DNA of 64,000 nucleotides from Kryptolebias marmoratus (GCF_001649575.2 NC_051434.1:11564761-11628760); one strand, 5' to 3'. Positions 35,530-47,600 are shown, counted from the first letter of the stretch. Notes: a model not told the origin generated them from the letters alone. Made by a program: numbers and translations.

Positions 35530-38500
35530 TGCTTTTATCTTTAGTCTAAATCAAAGATAGTTGAGTTTATTTATTTATTTAATTTTTACATATTATCTGA
35601 AGGCAGTTTTCTTGTGGACCATAAGAAGACAAGTTACTGTTTCTTTTTCACATTTTGTGAGAAATGCATGAATGCACAGACATGTACCTCAGACACGCCT
35701 TAATATCAAGATAATCAAGACCAAAAAGTGAATTTATTTTAAAAAAGAAGGCAGAACTGTTTAAAGACGAGGAACATTTATTCTTTTTTGCGTTTTGTTT
35801 TTTATTGTTTGACATTTAAACAACATACAGATGTTGACCCCACCTGAAATTTTAACAATTTCACGATAAGGACACTCACAGAACAGTCACTGTCATGATG
35901 GGTAGCACAGTTCAGGGTCTGTTTGATTGTGCAGGTGATGATGGGAGAAAATTCAACAGTTTCACAGTGGATCACAGCTACGTTTAAACCTATGCATACT
36001 TGTTTAATCCTATGGCTTTCCTGGGAAATACTTGTAAATGTCCCAGAAGCAACCTCAAACTGGGCCAGGTGTGGAAATAAAAAAAGAAGTTTAGCAGTTT
36101 TGCAGTCAAACATTGACGTATCAGACATTTGTCTTCTGCTAACGTCAGTCCAGCAGTTAAGATAGGAACCATTAACAAAAAGTAAAACCCAGAGGATAAA
36201 AAAAATATCTCTAAAATTACACAAAAACTTCTCCAAGTTCTCACTTCATCAGATACCAACTTTATTTGTCCAGCTCAGAGAATGACTTGTTTCCATTCAA
36301 ATCAGTTTGTAGAGTTTCCTGTTTGACGAAGTTTGTGATTTAATGTTAGTTGATTTAGATGATTGATGACAGATCATTTAAAGCGGATTCTGTCCAACTT
36401 TTCCAACTTCACTGAACCCAAACAATGATCTTAATATGCAACAGAATTAAGTTCATAAGTCTACAGATTCATAAACTGAATTTACAGCACTTTTTCCCAA
36501 CCTGTATTTTTATTTCTTCACCTGACATTTGCCAGCTCTGTAGCCCAGAGACTGCACTGCATTTGTATTCACAGACTCCAATTAGCCACAATTTTGAAAC
36601 GCGGACAGACGAACTAAATAACATTAATTAGGTTTATATAAATTAGGCGGCAGAGCAGCGTTTAGAGATGTCTCCTCACAGCGAGAAGCTCTTTGGTTTA
36701 TCTTTCTGTGTGGAGTTTACCTGTTCTGCCTGTGAATGAGACCAAAACCATGCATGTTAGGTGACTGAACTGTCACTAAGTGTGAATGGTTTGTCTTTGT
36801 GTGGACCTGTCCGCACCCGGCCAGCTCCCTGAAACCTTGCATGGATTTTTATCATCAAATATGCTGCTGGGAATCCCGAGGCATTCATTTGGAAACCTAC
36901 ATTTCACCTCACCAAACCATTAAAACATGAACAAGAACTAAAATGTTGCTTAACACTATCCAGACCCATTAATAGAGATTATGCCACCATTTTCCTTTGC
37001 TAAAGGAAATAATTGAAGTTTTGAACCTCCTTTTTTAGCATTCAGTGAACTTATCTAACATTTATAATGGTATCCACTTGGATATTCTGTAATTTTTACT
37101 CAGGAACGCATTTAAGCAAACGCGAGTGTTGATCGCACTCAAAGTATTTGCTGCCTGACACCACAGAACGTCCTCAGAGGTGCCACATCGCAGGTCATAG
37201 CTGCTCCGGCAGATTAGGTGTAAGGCATGTGGTTCTGTGTTTTCCTATTTGTCAACAACCAACCCCTCCTGATGTCGTCTGCGACTAGAAGCGGACAGGA
37301 ACCATAATGAAATAATCAGAAATTCTTAGGATCCAAACAAAACGGAGTAATTGACGTGATGCGGGCCTCTTAGCAACACTCGATTTAGAACTGACTCACG
37401 CCCCCAAGTGGTGCAAGGACCACATGCTCGGGTCTAAAGTATCAGTCTGGGTGTTATTTTTCATACGTCCCTCCATCGGGGAACAGGGTGGTGTTGAGTT
37501 ATGTGACAGCCACTAATCTGAAGGGTTAGACAGAAATGGAGGCGTCCACAAGAATCAACGATGTATCCCAAATCCTTAATCTGTGTTGCCATCTGCTGTG
37601 TTCACACACTTAATGCAGTTTCCGCTCTGTTTATTCTTAGTATGCAAGTCAGCTACGGGGGCATGTGGAAACCAAATCCCTCTATGAATCTCTGCCTCTG
37701 AAAGAGCTGAAAGCATTTTGCTTTGACTGAAAAGAGAGTAGCGAGTCAGTTTTTTTTTTTTTCTCAATAGTTCAAGTAAAACAAAACAAAAAAAAAGTTT
37801 CTTGCTGTGACTCCACTTAGTATTCCTTGTTCATAGCTCTGCAATAAAACGGAGCTCGGATGATATAAGAAGAAAGTATTTGATGAGGGTGAGGAGGAGG
37901 TGGCAGGGACCGAGGGAGAGGATAAAAGCTGAGGGAGACCGAGGCAGTCTGTTGGTCGGGGAACAAGGGAGGAGAGGAGCTGTTGCTATGGGAGGAGAGG
38001 AGGATGATGATGGGTGGACTCTGCCAGAAGGCGTGGGAGGGAGACAACGATGAGGATGAAGGCAGAGTGTGTCGGTAGCACAGAGGGCTCTGGGGCGAAC
38101 AGAGCTGTTGGTTATGTAAGAGCCATATTTGGGTTTTTAAATGAGTCTCTCTCTTCCTGCGCGCTGGCTGCTGAGCTGTTATGGTTGGCACAGGAAGAGC
38201 AGCATAAACACGCAAATTCACTCCCGCATAAGAACTTCATTTGCAGTGCATATAAAACATTTTCCTGTACAAATACACACCTTCTTCACAGGAATGAAGA
38301 CTCAATTCAGACTCCCTGCAGCAATGTTTTCACTCTGGGTCTCTCGCGTTTTTTCTTTTTTTCTCTCTCTCAGTGAAGTCTGACACTGTATTTCAAACTC
38401 TTTCATATTCATGTCTCGGAGATTTCGCTCGTGTGACTGAAGCGAGCTCCTTGTCGGTTCGACTAATTAATTTTTCCAGGACTTCCCTGGCGCGAACAGA

Positions 38501-41500
38501 GGGCGCTCAGAGCGCAGCTGCAGGAGGGGAGATGGGGGGACGAGTGTGCGTCTGAGCGCAGGTATGGGATGCTTCTGTCCACCCCGCTCGCCACCGTGTC
38601 AATATTAGCTCAGTATTCTGAGATCTGGAGAAAGGCAGCTTGTTTCAATATTTATGGATGTGGTCGAACATGAAGTCCTTCGCAGTCCTTCCAAGTTCTG
38701 TGACAGTCGGCATGAACATGCTGACTGGGTGGAGTTAAAGAAAACCAGCCTGGTTAAATCAAGAAATGAGGTTTATTGATATTGGTGAAATTGGTTTATT
38801 AATAAAACAGGTTAAAAGCTCTGATGTTGGTAGAACATGGAGATCCTCCAGGTGTTTGACTGCTTCAAATAACTTGTTTTGTTTAAAAAAAATACAACCC
38901 AAAACTAAATTTGTTGGGATTTGCGGGAAAAAAAAGATAATGAATACGATAAACTCGTGTATTCAGATGTTTTTAGTGGAAAGATTTAACAGGCATAAAA
39001 TATCTTTGCTAACCTTGTTGGTGTCAAATATTTAAATACTGCCTTATTTAAAAATGCTCTATGCTACGCTATATTTGCTTTGCTCATACTCGAACCAATA
39101 GTGATGAATGTTTTCTAAATTAAACCCCTTTAGAGTGATCTGGCTTGGCAGGAAAAAAAGGGGCTTACAGGAACATTCCCATTTTTAATTTTTCTGCTGC
39201 TAGGTAAATAAACAGTGAGTGAAAAGAAAAGAAAAATAAAGCTAATAAGGCAGAAACCAGGCTCCTGAAGGCGTGCCACATTTCTTAGTTTCGTTTGTAA
39301 TATTTACTGAAACAAGTTATTTTTAATTTGATCAAAGTAAGTCGTCTTGGAAAACCTTTTAGGGCTGTTTGCTACACTTTGCAGCCTTTGGTGTGAACAC
39401 AAAAAAGGCAAAGATTAGGCTTTGTGATTATTTATATGACTGAAAAAAACACTTTTCCTCAGTTTAAATGTGACGCCAGCATCACATTTGAACAATCAGA
39501 AAGAAGAGACGGTTCCTTTTTTTCTTTATACACAAACACACCTAATTGTTGCCGTTTTACAAATATGTCTTTTATCATTCCTGCTTTATACATCACCTCA
39601 GCTGCTCAGGCCCTTATTGTTGAAATATGTCTAATAGTTTAGATGTTTTTATTGTTCGGCATGTCTGCAATGCAGGCCGACCAGTTCAGCGCCCAGATAT
39701 CTCTTAGATCCGTGCCGTGGAGCTGAACAAGGTCTTTACTAAACTAAATGTCACCTAAATGGCAGCAAATGTTGCTCCAAGACTTAAATATATTGTTTGA
39801 TATTAATAGTATTTTAATTTAACGAACAAACCAATTAATGCTGCCTTTAAACTGTGTTCTGATCAGCTGGATGGTCCCGAGGTTCAGATTAGTCGGACCA
39901 CAGGTCGGTTTAAGGCAGCGGTGTCTGTAAGAGGTTGTTTCTTTGCAAAGGAAGCTTTAATTTTCATCTGCAGATGCAGCAACAAACTGTTTGCTGCCAG
40001 TGTTTGTTTTTCATTCAGAGCCCATTCTGGGATTTTCACTGCAGAACTGAAGCTCCTTAATTTACTGCTTCACAAGGGTCTAAAAATCACTTTGTTATTA
40101 TTATTATTATCCAGAATGTGTTGATTCAGTAAAATCTTCTAATGATCCGTTGTACTGCGGTGGAATTCTTGCAGTTTTTTATTGTGAAATGTATTTTTTT
40201 ATAAAATTATGCGCCCACCTTAACACAGATCTGTCTCTTTGGGACTCATTTACTTAGTTGTGTTTTTAAAAAAGACTTAATTGCAGTAATTGTTGTGTTT
40301 TTGGTTTTGTTTTTTACCAGTTAATAGCCATATTCCTAGGCTTCTTTGTTTAAACATCTCCAGAGCTTTTATTTATTTGATTCTGCTGGCGTCAAATAGA
40401 AAAATGGAAATTTTCTTTCCTACAAAAAGACCTTCAATCACAAACATTTAGGTTCTGAGTTTGTAAACCTTTAATATTTCAATCATGGCTCTTTATTTTT
40501 ACAAAGTGTAAAAACTACTCATATTTTAGCAGAGTCCAAAGTGTGTAATCCTCTAGTTTTCAGCCACTTTTAAAACCAAAAAGATTCACTTTATTATCAA
40601 ACTTCAGTGAACTGAAACCAGAACCTGTAAATGTGTTCATATAAGAGGCAGATTTCTGTTCAAATGTTGGCTTAAATCATTCTTTTTTCTTAAATTTGTT
40701 CCTGTTTGATCAGAATGAGCAGTTTGATATAATCTCTAGAATTTTCTTGATTTATTGATAAATTAAGTGAACGATAATTAGCTGCAGCACTAATAATAAT
40801 AATTGATCACTTTCAACATACTGATGGATGCAGGTAGTTTCTCCAGCTCACAGCTTGAGTGTGAGTTTTTGTCCACACTGCCAAGTGGATAAGGTTACAT
40901 AACCCCTGTGTGTGTGTGTGTGTGTTTTTTCCTCTATACTATGTTTGCACAAATGTATGTGTGGGTATGTTGTGCCTTCCTGAAAGAGAAACAGCCCATC
41001 CCTAAAGATGACACGATGTTCTGGAAAAACATCTTGCCTGTTTCATCCTCAGCCCATCACCACTGTTACCACACACACATATCACACACACACACTAATT
41101 TCCCGTTAACTCTGCAGCTTGTTCGGTAGAAAATCTACCCAGGTAGTGACTGTACTGTACAGTCTGAGCCTTAAATCCCTCTCCCTTCCCAGAATATCAC
41201 CGTGCCAGCTTGTATGGGTGGTGTGTGTGTGTGTGTTTGTGTGTGTGTGGAGCAGGGGGAGTTTACAGAGGAATGCAGAGTAGAGCAGGTTGGGTGGAGC
41301 GGGATGTTGGAGGGAAAAGAGGGGTCTCTGTTTAATGTATGTGGACTCTGTAGGCAGATTAGAGGCGCGTATATGAGCTTGTTGATGCCGCTCTGTTGAC
41401 TCTGATGGGGCCCTCTGCCTTAAATCACAGAGTGATGGAGAAGATGAAGAGGTGGAAACTGATTTTTTTTAAATTTAATTTAACTATCTTCAAGTGTAAT

Positions 41501-42218
41501 GCTTTAGAAAGCATCAGAATGAAAGAAAACAACTAAAGTGGCAGAAAAGTCACTAAATGCTCCTTATTATGTTCTGCTGCAGCAAACAAAAAAACCCCAG
41601 GAAATGGCTCGTATGCTTCGGTTTCTACAGAAAACTCGTGTATCCCATCATGCAGAACGGCAGGAACACTGCAGGCTGTATCTGCTGGCTCTGCTTTACT
41701 TCCTGTGTGTTTGCTACAAGTGAACACGGGGAGAAAAGATGAATTCATGTTGATGTTTATTTGAGCTTCGGCCAAATCCAACTTGGGGTCAGCAGCGTTG
41801 GTGCTCGCTCTGCACCAAACCCCAGTCGATCCTGTACCCCCAGCCACACACACACACACGTACTGTACACTGAATTTCACACACACACTTATCTGAACAG
41901 CCGAGCCATATTACTGTGTGTTTGTCTTTCCTTGCCCACCGCTTTAGGTCCTTCCAGAGCAGGTATTTCCCTTTCTTTCCCACAGACGCACACACACACA
42001 GACACACACACACACCGGCGCAGCAGAGGGGGTGCTGTTTGTGGGCAGAGTGTGTGAAGCTCTTGCATTGATAACCTGCAGCTCAGAGTCACTCGGTCTC
42101 ACTTTGTGGCTGTTCCCATCGCCTGGAACTTCCTCCGTCCCGTTCTGTCTCCTTTCTGCTTCTCACCCTCGGACCCTCGTCTGCGGCCGCGCTCAGACCC
42201 CCGCCTTTAGTTGTCACC
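35530..42218. other. intergenic spacer between nobox and matn1, including matn1 upstream region
   Basis: Apart from the minus-strand ORF at 35.8-36.2 kb, nothing coding is recognised. The region is AT-rich with a GA-rich patch at 37.86-38.06 kb. It carries TG tracts at 40906-40925 and about 41219-41248, and CA tracts near 41084, 41845 and 41990-42016. The 250 bases before the matn1 ATG lack a clear TATA box. Confidence 0.6.
35802..36236 (-). CDS. unrecognised 144-codon minus-strand ORF
   Basis: I do not recognise this protein. It starts MEKFLCNFRDIFFILWVLLF, which looks like a hydrophobic leader, followed by several Cys (FDCKTAK, CIGLNV, IHCETVEF, CTIKQTLNC, DSDCSVSVL). The stop is about 20 bases before an AATAAA on the same strand (35777-35782). 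No splice-coherent partner exon or family motif was found. At this length in AT-rich DNA it may be chance or transposon-derived. It could also be the last exon of an antisense gene running back towards nobox. Confidence 0.15.
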   Translation of the reverse strand: MEKFLCNFRDIFFILWVLLFVNGSYLNCWTDVSRRQMSDTSMFDCKTAKLLFLFPHLAQFEVASGTFTSISQESHRIKQVCIGLNVAVIHCETVEFSPIITCTIKQTLNCATHHDSDCSVSVLIVKLLKFQVGSTSVCCLNVKQ

Positions 42219-42306
42219 ATGGCGCCCACCCTGCCGCTTTTCCTGCTGCTGCTCGGCCTTGTGGGAACTCAGGCCACCGTAGATCATCGCATGGCCGCTG
42301 CTATGG
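42219..42306 (+). CDS. matn1: matn1 exon 1 (signal peptide)
   Basis: ATG in the strong context GTCACCATGG. It encodes [20 protein letters not shown], a leader with likely cleavage near GTQA-TV, then DHRMAAAM. The donor is GTAAGA, phase 1. Confidence 0.93.
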
Positions 42307-45300
42307 GTAAGAATGACCTTTTAACCCCTAAAACCTAAGCCTAACAATGCTTCTTTTCCCCGCAAAATTCAACTTTAAGAACAATAAAACTTAAAGGGGA
42401 GTTTTCCTAAATGTAAAAAAATGGTCTTTGTCTCAGGAAACAAGTAAATGTTCCTTAAAAGTCCCATTTATCCTGTCTGTACAGCCTCTAATTTCTAAAT
42501 CTTTTGTCTTTAAGTCCTCAGGTACAGTAAAAAGTATGCACACGTTTCAAGTTCAATTCAAGTTGAACCATATATTTTTTCCCATTTTTCTGCATTCGGC
42601 CATCATGGTTGTTAGGGTAAAAAAAACAAGCTTCCTTTGATTATTTTGTGATTGCAAAATAATACTTTAAAATCATTTTTTGGCATTTAATGTTAATATT
42701 TTAGAAAACCAGGTTTGGTGTTTTTAAGATCTTTTTGATGAAAACTATATGTTGGTGCTTATGTTTTTTTATGTTTTTACAAAAAGAGTTCTTGTAAATG
42801 TCATTGATGTAAGATTTGTCATAGTTCAGCAAAATTACATGCACTAATTTTATTATAAAATGCACTTTTTCAGTTTCTTTTTTCATTTGACTGAATCTGC
42901 AGATTTTATTTATAAGATATTTGCATAAATTCTTTCCCTGTCTTTACTTTTTCTGCTCTCCGTTTTTTAATTTTTTTTGCCTCTGAGCCGCTTTTGTTTG
43001 TCTTTCCACCCACTTTATGTCCCAGCCTCCATCCCTCAACTCCTCCCACACCATCCACCCTTTTCAGTCTCTTTGTCTTCATTTACCTTTTTAAATGAAC
43101 TTCGCAGGTGTTAGTTTTGAAATGCATTAAACGCAAATGAGTCATTAGGATATGATTAACAAAATAAACCCAGTTCTCTCCTCGCAGCGGTGGGTCTGTG
43201 CAAAACTCGCCCCATGGACCTCGTCTTTATCATTGACAGCAGTCGCAGCGTTCGCCCGGCGGAGTTTGAACAAGTCAAGGTTTTTCTAGCAAAGGTCATC
43301 GAGGGCCTGGATGTCGGAGTCAGCGCCACCCGTGTCGGAGTCATCAACTATGCGAGCACTGTCAAGAACGAGGTACGGACATGATTTAAACGTTTTTGTT
43401 TTTTATTTTCCAACCATTCTCTATCCCAGCTTCACATGTGCTGTTATGGGACTGCAGGTGTCCTTGAAGACTTACCGCACCAAAGCCGGGCTGGTCAAAG
43501 CCGTGACTAAAATCGAGCCCCTGTCCACTGGAACCATGACCGGTCTGGCCATCCAGTTCGCCCTGAACGTGGCTTTCAGCGAGGCCGAGGGCGGCCGGGC
43601 CAAATCTCCTGACATCAGCAAGGTCCAGCAGACATTTTACAACCTTTACGCGACAGGTTCACCGTATGGTCGGTTTGTAATACTTTTAAAACCTTTCCTT
43701 CACAGGTCGCTATCATTGTGACGGATGGGCATCCACAGGACAACGTGAAGGACGTGGCCCAGCGTGCACGAGAGGCCGGCATTGAGATTTTTGCCATCGG
43801 TGTGGGACGTGCGAACATGCACATTCTTAAGCTGATGGCCAGTGATCCTCATAATGACCATATGGACTACGTGGAGAGCTACAGCGTCATTGAGAAGCTC
43901 ACCAAGAAGTTTCAGGAGGCCCTCTGTGGTAAGGGGGGAGAGGAGGATACTGGGTCACCTGCAGTAAAAAAAAAAGACAGAAAACGATTTTAAAAAACAG
44001 CATCTAGAATGGGCCGGTCGTTATTCATGCCTTCATCGTGGTGGAGATGTATCTGCTGCCCCCCCTGTAACTGAGGGTAAGGTGTCAGGACTGTCGTCTT
44101 TTATTCCAATTTATTGCGTCCTCCCTTTCGTCCTCCGCTTCTCCTCAACAAGGTGGTAATAAATTCATCCAGTCATTTTAAACGGAGTTAAAATTCCCAG
44201 CGCACGAGGACGCGAGGGCAGGAACAATCTCTTGGAACGAGATTTGCTCCTGTTCTTCAGTCAGCTCTCACATAATCGAGAGGCGAGACTGATCTGTCTG
44301 TAATTACCAATTTATTAGCGACGATCATTAAAACGTAATTAGTCATGCCCTTCGGCACTCTCAGGCGGCGATAACAGCCGCGGCTGTCTGCCGCTCGCTT
44401 CGCGGCGCCTGGTCTCACTGCAGATTTTCTTTCAAAGGGCAGAGCTGCACGATTGGACAAAGATTTACAGAAAGAAAAGAAAAAGTTACTCATCTAAGGC
44501 TGCTCCAATCTGTTCCTCCTGTTTGTTTTAAGGATCCACTTGAATCCGCCGTAATCATACATTAAAGGGAAAGTTTTTTTTATTTTTTTTGGAGTGAGGT
44601 TGTGTAAAGTACTCTGTCTGTTTCTTAGAAAGCATTTCCTGTCTATAGAATCAGAAGATTTGTGGATATTATATTGCAGAATTTTTGTTTTGGACAGGTT
44701 TTTACACCATGTTACAAAACGGCCAATGATAAAAACAATTTGCTGTACTTATGCCATTTTGATGATTATCAGCTCAGTTGTTTTTCAAAACAAATCCATT
44801 TTCTAGTCTTTCATCGCTGTTTACAGGATTGACTGCTCATAAGTACTCAACAAAACCTCACTTCAAAAACAAACCAACAAAAAAAACCATCCCTCTGAAA
44901 CAGCCGAGGTTGAAGTGGATCATTAAAAAATCAGCTAAATTTTCTGTTTTTCCTCCTAACCCCAACCAAATACCCCCTCCTTGTGTGTGTTGTTTGCGTC
45001 TCTACACATGCCACTGTGTGTACGTGTGTGTTCTGCACGCACGCGCAGACACAGTGTCGGACCTGTGCGCCACGGGGGATCACGACTGCGAGCAGGTATG
45101 CATCAGCACCCCAGGATCATACAAGTGTGCCTGCAAAGATGGCTTTACCCTGGCGGACAATGGTCGCAGCTGCACCGGTGAGTGCGTGCGTGAAGGCATT
45201 TGTCTGAGTTTGATCTTTGTGCAGTGACTTTAAGGTCCTCCGCTCTTGTGTGTTGTCCGACATCAGAGGCTTGCAGCAGCGCGGCGTTAGACGTGGTGTT

Positions 45301-46355
45301 TGTGATCGACGGCTCAAAGAGCATTCGTCCCGAGAACTTTAAACTGGTCAAGAAGTGGATCAACCAGATCATTGACAAAATGGAGGTCTCCGAGAGCAAG
45401 ACTCACGTTGGACTCGTGCAGTACTCCAGCACTGTCAAAACGGTCCGAGTCAGTTTTTAACTTACCCAGACAAGCCACTCGTTTCCTGTTTATCAACGAG
45501 ACCCTGGTTCTGTTCCTCCACAGGAGTTCCCTCTGGGCCGATACAACAACAAGACTGACGTGAAGGTCGCTGTGAAAAAGATGAACTACATGGAGAAGGG
45601 CACCATGACAGGCCAGGCTCTGGGTTACATGACGGACACCAGCTTCAGCCTCTCTCATGGCGCCCGGCCCGGAGTCCAAAAGGTCGGCATCGTCTTCACT
45701 GATGGACGCAGCCAGGATTATATTGGAGACACTGCTAAGAAGGCAAAGGAACTTGGTAAGAAAGAGATTAAAGATGACCTCCAAATCAATGAGTGAAAGT
45801 AGCTTAAATGCGTATTGACAGGGCATGTGTGTGTGTGTGTGTGCGTTGCAGGCGTGAAGATGTACGCTGTTGGAGTGGGCAGTGCCGTGGAGAGTGAGCT
45901 GAAAACAATCGCCTCCGAGCCGATCCCAGAGCACTACTTCTACACGGCCGACTTCAAGACTATGAACCAGATTGCCAAGAAGCTGCAGATTAACATCTGT
46001 GGTAAGAAGTTTTTTGTTTTTTTTTAAAAAGCAAACCTAACCTAATCTAAACTTGTATTTTTAGCACCAACTGTTAAATTGAAACTCCAACTTGTTTTTA
46101 TTTCCCCCACAGAGGACCCTTGTGAATGTGACTCCCTCGTAAAGTTCCAAAAGAAAGTGGAAGCCGCCCTACAGGCGCTAAACAAAAAATATATCCTTTA
46201 AAATGACTAAAACTGGGTGGGAATACGGGGAGGGGAAGTATTGAAATGTTTCGACATTGTTTTTTTGTTTCACTGTCTCCGTTTCTGACCTTGACTAAAG
46301 CTTACTAGAGAGTATGTCAGAGAGGATCGCCTTGCTGGAGAAAAAAATTGTTTGA
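42219..46355 (+). CDS. matn1: matrilin-1 (cartilage matrix protein)
   Basis: Matrilin-1 is a secreted trimeric adaptor that links collagen fibrils and aggrecan in cartilage. Ten coding exons total 1476 nt (491 residues; human MATN1 is 496): 42219-42306, 43188-43372, 43458-43622, 43706-43928, 45049-45177, 45267-45442, 45524-45755, 45852-46001, 46113-46190 and 46306-46355. Seen in order: a signal peptide; vWA domain 1 with MIDAS DSSRS, STGTMTG and TDGHPQD; one EGF module ([12 protein letters not shown]...CACKDGFTL...C); vWA domain 2 with [14 protein letters not shown] and TDGRSQD; a CEC-containing hinge; and a C-terminal heptad-repeat coiled coil. The two-vWA, one-EGF, coiled-coil layout is specific to matrilin-1. 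The final intron is of the U12 AT-AC class, as known for this gene in other vertebrates. Confidence 0.97.
43188..43372 (+). CDS. matn1: matn1 exon 2 (vWA1, MIDAS)
   Basis: The acceptor is TCTCCTCGCAG and the donor GTACGG, phase 1 in and phase 0 out. It encodes [20 protein letters not shown]... with the metal-binding DxSxS motif, ending [12 protein letters not shown]. Confidence 0.95.
43458..43622 (+). CDS. matn1: matn1 exon 3 (vWA1)
   Basis: The acceptor is GGGACTGCAG, phase 0 at both ends. It encodes [31 protein letters not shown] and RAKSPDISK. The donor GTCCAG is unusually weak at +3/+4, and the following intron is only 83 nt (43623-43705). Confidence 0.93.
43706..43928 (+). CDS. matn1: matn1 exon 4 (end of vWA1)
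   Basis: The acceptor is CTTTCCTTCACAG and the donor GTAAGG, phase 0 in and phase 1 out. It encodes [20 protein letters not shown] through [11 protein letters not shown] and [18 protein letters not shown]. Confidence 0.95.
45049..45177 (+). CDS. matn1: matn1 exon 5 (EGF module)
   Basis: The acceptor is CACGCGCAG and the donor GTGAGT, phase 1 at both ends, as is typical of shuffled EGF modules. It encodes [18 protein letters not shown] with six Cys in all and ends ADNGRSCT. An internal CAG/GTATGC resembles a donor but would disrupt the module. Confidence 0.95.
45267..45442 (+). CDS. matn1: matn1 exon 6 (vWA2, MIDAS)
   Basis: The acceptor is CCGACATCAG, phase 1 in and phase 0 out. It encodes [20 protein letters not shown]... 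to [11 protein letters not shown]. As in intron 3, the donor (GTCCGA) is weak and the intron is short (81 nt, 45443-45523). Confidence 0.93.
45524..45755 (+). CDS. matn1: matn1 exon 7 (vWA2)
   Basis: The acceptor is GTTCCTCCACAG and the donor GTAAGA, phase 0 in and phase 1 out. It encodes [32 protein letters not shown] and [20 protein letters not shown]. Confidence 0.95.
45852..46001 (+). CDS. matn1: matn1 exon 8 (end of vWA2)
   Basis: The acceptor is GCGTTGCAG, preceded by a TG repeat; the donor is GTAAGA, phase 1 at both ends. It encodes [20 protein letters not shown] and [19 protein letters not shown], ending INIC. Confidence 0.95.
46113..46190 (+). CDS. matn1: matn1 exon 9 (hinge and start of coiled coil)
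   Basis: The acceptor is TTTCCCCCACAG, phase 1 in. It encodes [20 protein letters not shown] and QALNKK. The two Cys of CEC are those that link matrilin subunits. It ends with one T base at a U12-type donor, not a GT; reading on would hit TAA after three codons. Confidence 0.93.
46191..46305 (+). other. matn1: U12-type AT-AC intron of matn1
   Basis: The intron is 115 nt long. Its 5' end is ATATCCTTT, a perfect match to the U12 AT-AC consensus. GACCTTGAC at 46287-46295 is a good U12 branch site, with the branch A about 11 bases before the 3' end. The intron ends AAAGCTTAC. Removing it restores [20 protein letters not shown]..., which continues the heptad repeat and parallels the human C-terminus. 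Confidence 0.95.
46306..46355 (+). CDS. matn1: matn1 last coding exon (coiled coil end)
   Basis: Entered in phase 1 after the AC of the U12 intron. It encodes [16 protein letters not shown] then TGA at 46353-46355. The hydrophobic spacing (L, M, I, L, I) continues the trimerising coiled coil. The exon is too short to be found by ORF scanning. Confidence 0.93.
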
Positions 46356-46839
46356 AGACTCACTTCTTCCTCTTGTCTTTAAATCCCCCACCACACACAC
46401 ACACAGACACACACTCTGCATGCGTCCTTTTTGTTTTACTTTCAGGAAAATACTGAAGAGGGACCAGTCGGTTGTGCAAACCTAAACTTCCCTGAGCTCC
46501 CCAGAACCTGTTGTCTTCCACCCTCCCATCCCAGCTCCTCCACGGGGTCTCCTAGGACACAATCTGCCCGTTGCCATGGAGATCACACCTTTGTGAAGAC
46601 ATGATCTCCTGAGGTTGTCCTCCAGAGCCATTGGTGTGTTAATAAGTCTTCCCTCATAGGGAAACAGTGAGGGTTTTTTTGTTTTTCTTGTCTGACACGT
46701 CAAACGGAGCCACACTTCTGTGTTTCTGTCCTCCTTTACCTCTGCACCCCCGACTCTTCTCTTTATTTACATATACAGGTAAATTAATATAAGATTTATG
46801 TCTGATAATAAGAATACACCAGTGATGTTTATTTTCCTA

Positions 46840-46845
46840 AATAAA
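46840..46845 (+). terminator. matn1: poly(A) signal of matn1
   Basis: AATAAA followed by a T/G-rich GTTGTGTTGTG stretch about 20 bases on. It implies a 3' UTR of about 500 bases. Confidence 0.75.
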
Positions 46846-46869
46846 GGTGATTCAGGAAGTAAACAAAGT

Positions 46870-47600
46870 TGTGTTGTGAAACAAATCTGTGTCAGATTAA
46901 AGTAAAACACACGTGCTCATAATTATACAGTTTATTATCAAAGTTTATTCAAAGTTTGTAACTTTTAAAATTTATTTATATTCAAGGATAATAATGAATC
47001 ATATAATCATGGAGAAATTACAGAAGAAGTCAGGCAGATTACCTTCCAGTTAGTTCCTTTGATTTCAAGGTAATATTTTATATTTTATGTTTATAAAAGG
47101 CACATAAAACTAACCCCCAAAAAGATGAAAAGTGAAAATAAACAAATCACAAAGAAATGTACTGTAAAGTCAAAAGGTAAATAGAAATAAAATTGCCTCA
47201 AAATGGCAGAGAATGACTATTATGTTCCTAATGTGAGAGGTGCAAAATGTGAAGAAATAAATACAAAATAGTCAGAATAATGTGCACAAAGATACATTCA
47301 AGTATTTAAATGAGACAAATAAATAGCTGCAAGAGTGCAAACTTATCAAATAAGACAAAACACTCGAAATTATAGAGAATAGCCAAGAAAACAAAGCATT
47401 TAAAATGGAAAGCTGGATTCATAGTTGTAAAGCAAACAAAATAAATCACACTGAAACGTGCAAGAGCCTTTTAATTAAATTTATGACACAAGCTGCTTAA
47501 TAAGTGCGCTTAAGACAGAGGTAAACTGAAACAATCACATAAAAATGTAAAATAAAAACAGTAGATGGTTTAAAGTTTAGTTTTCTGTTAAAGTGGAAAC
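46870..47600. other. AT-rich spacer between matn1 and the sestrin gene
   Basis: About 730 bases of A-rich sequence with no coding signal and no recognised repeat. The two genes are head to tail and under 1 kb apart. Confidence 0.6.

Noticed and set aside
45314..45934. Minus-strand 206-codon ORF, the longest on that strand
   Set aside because: It lies opposite matn1 vWA2 exons and spans two of its introns. It is a shadow of conserved coding sequence.
42219..46355. Other matrilins (matn2, matn3, matn4) as the identity of this gene
   Set aside because: matn2 and matn4 usually have more EGF modules and matn3 has a single vWA domain. Two vWA, one EGF, and the AT-AC last intron fit matn1.
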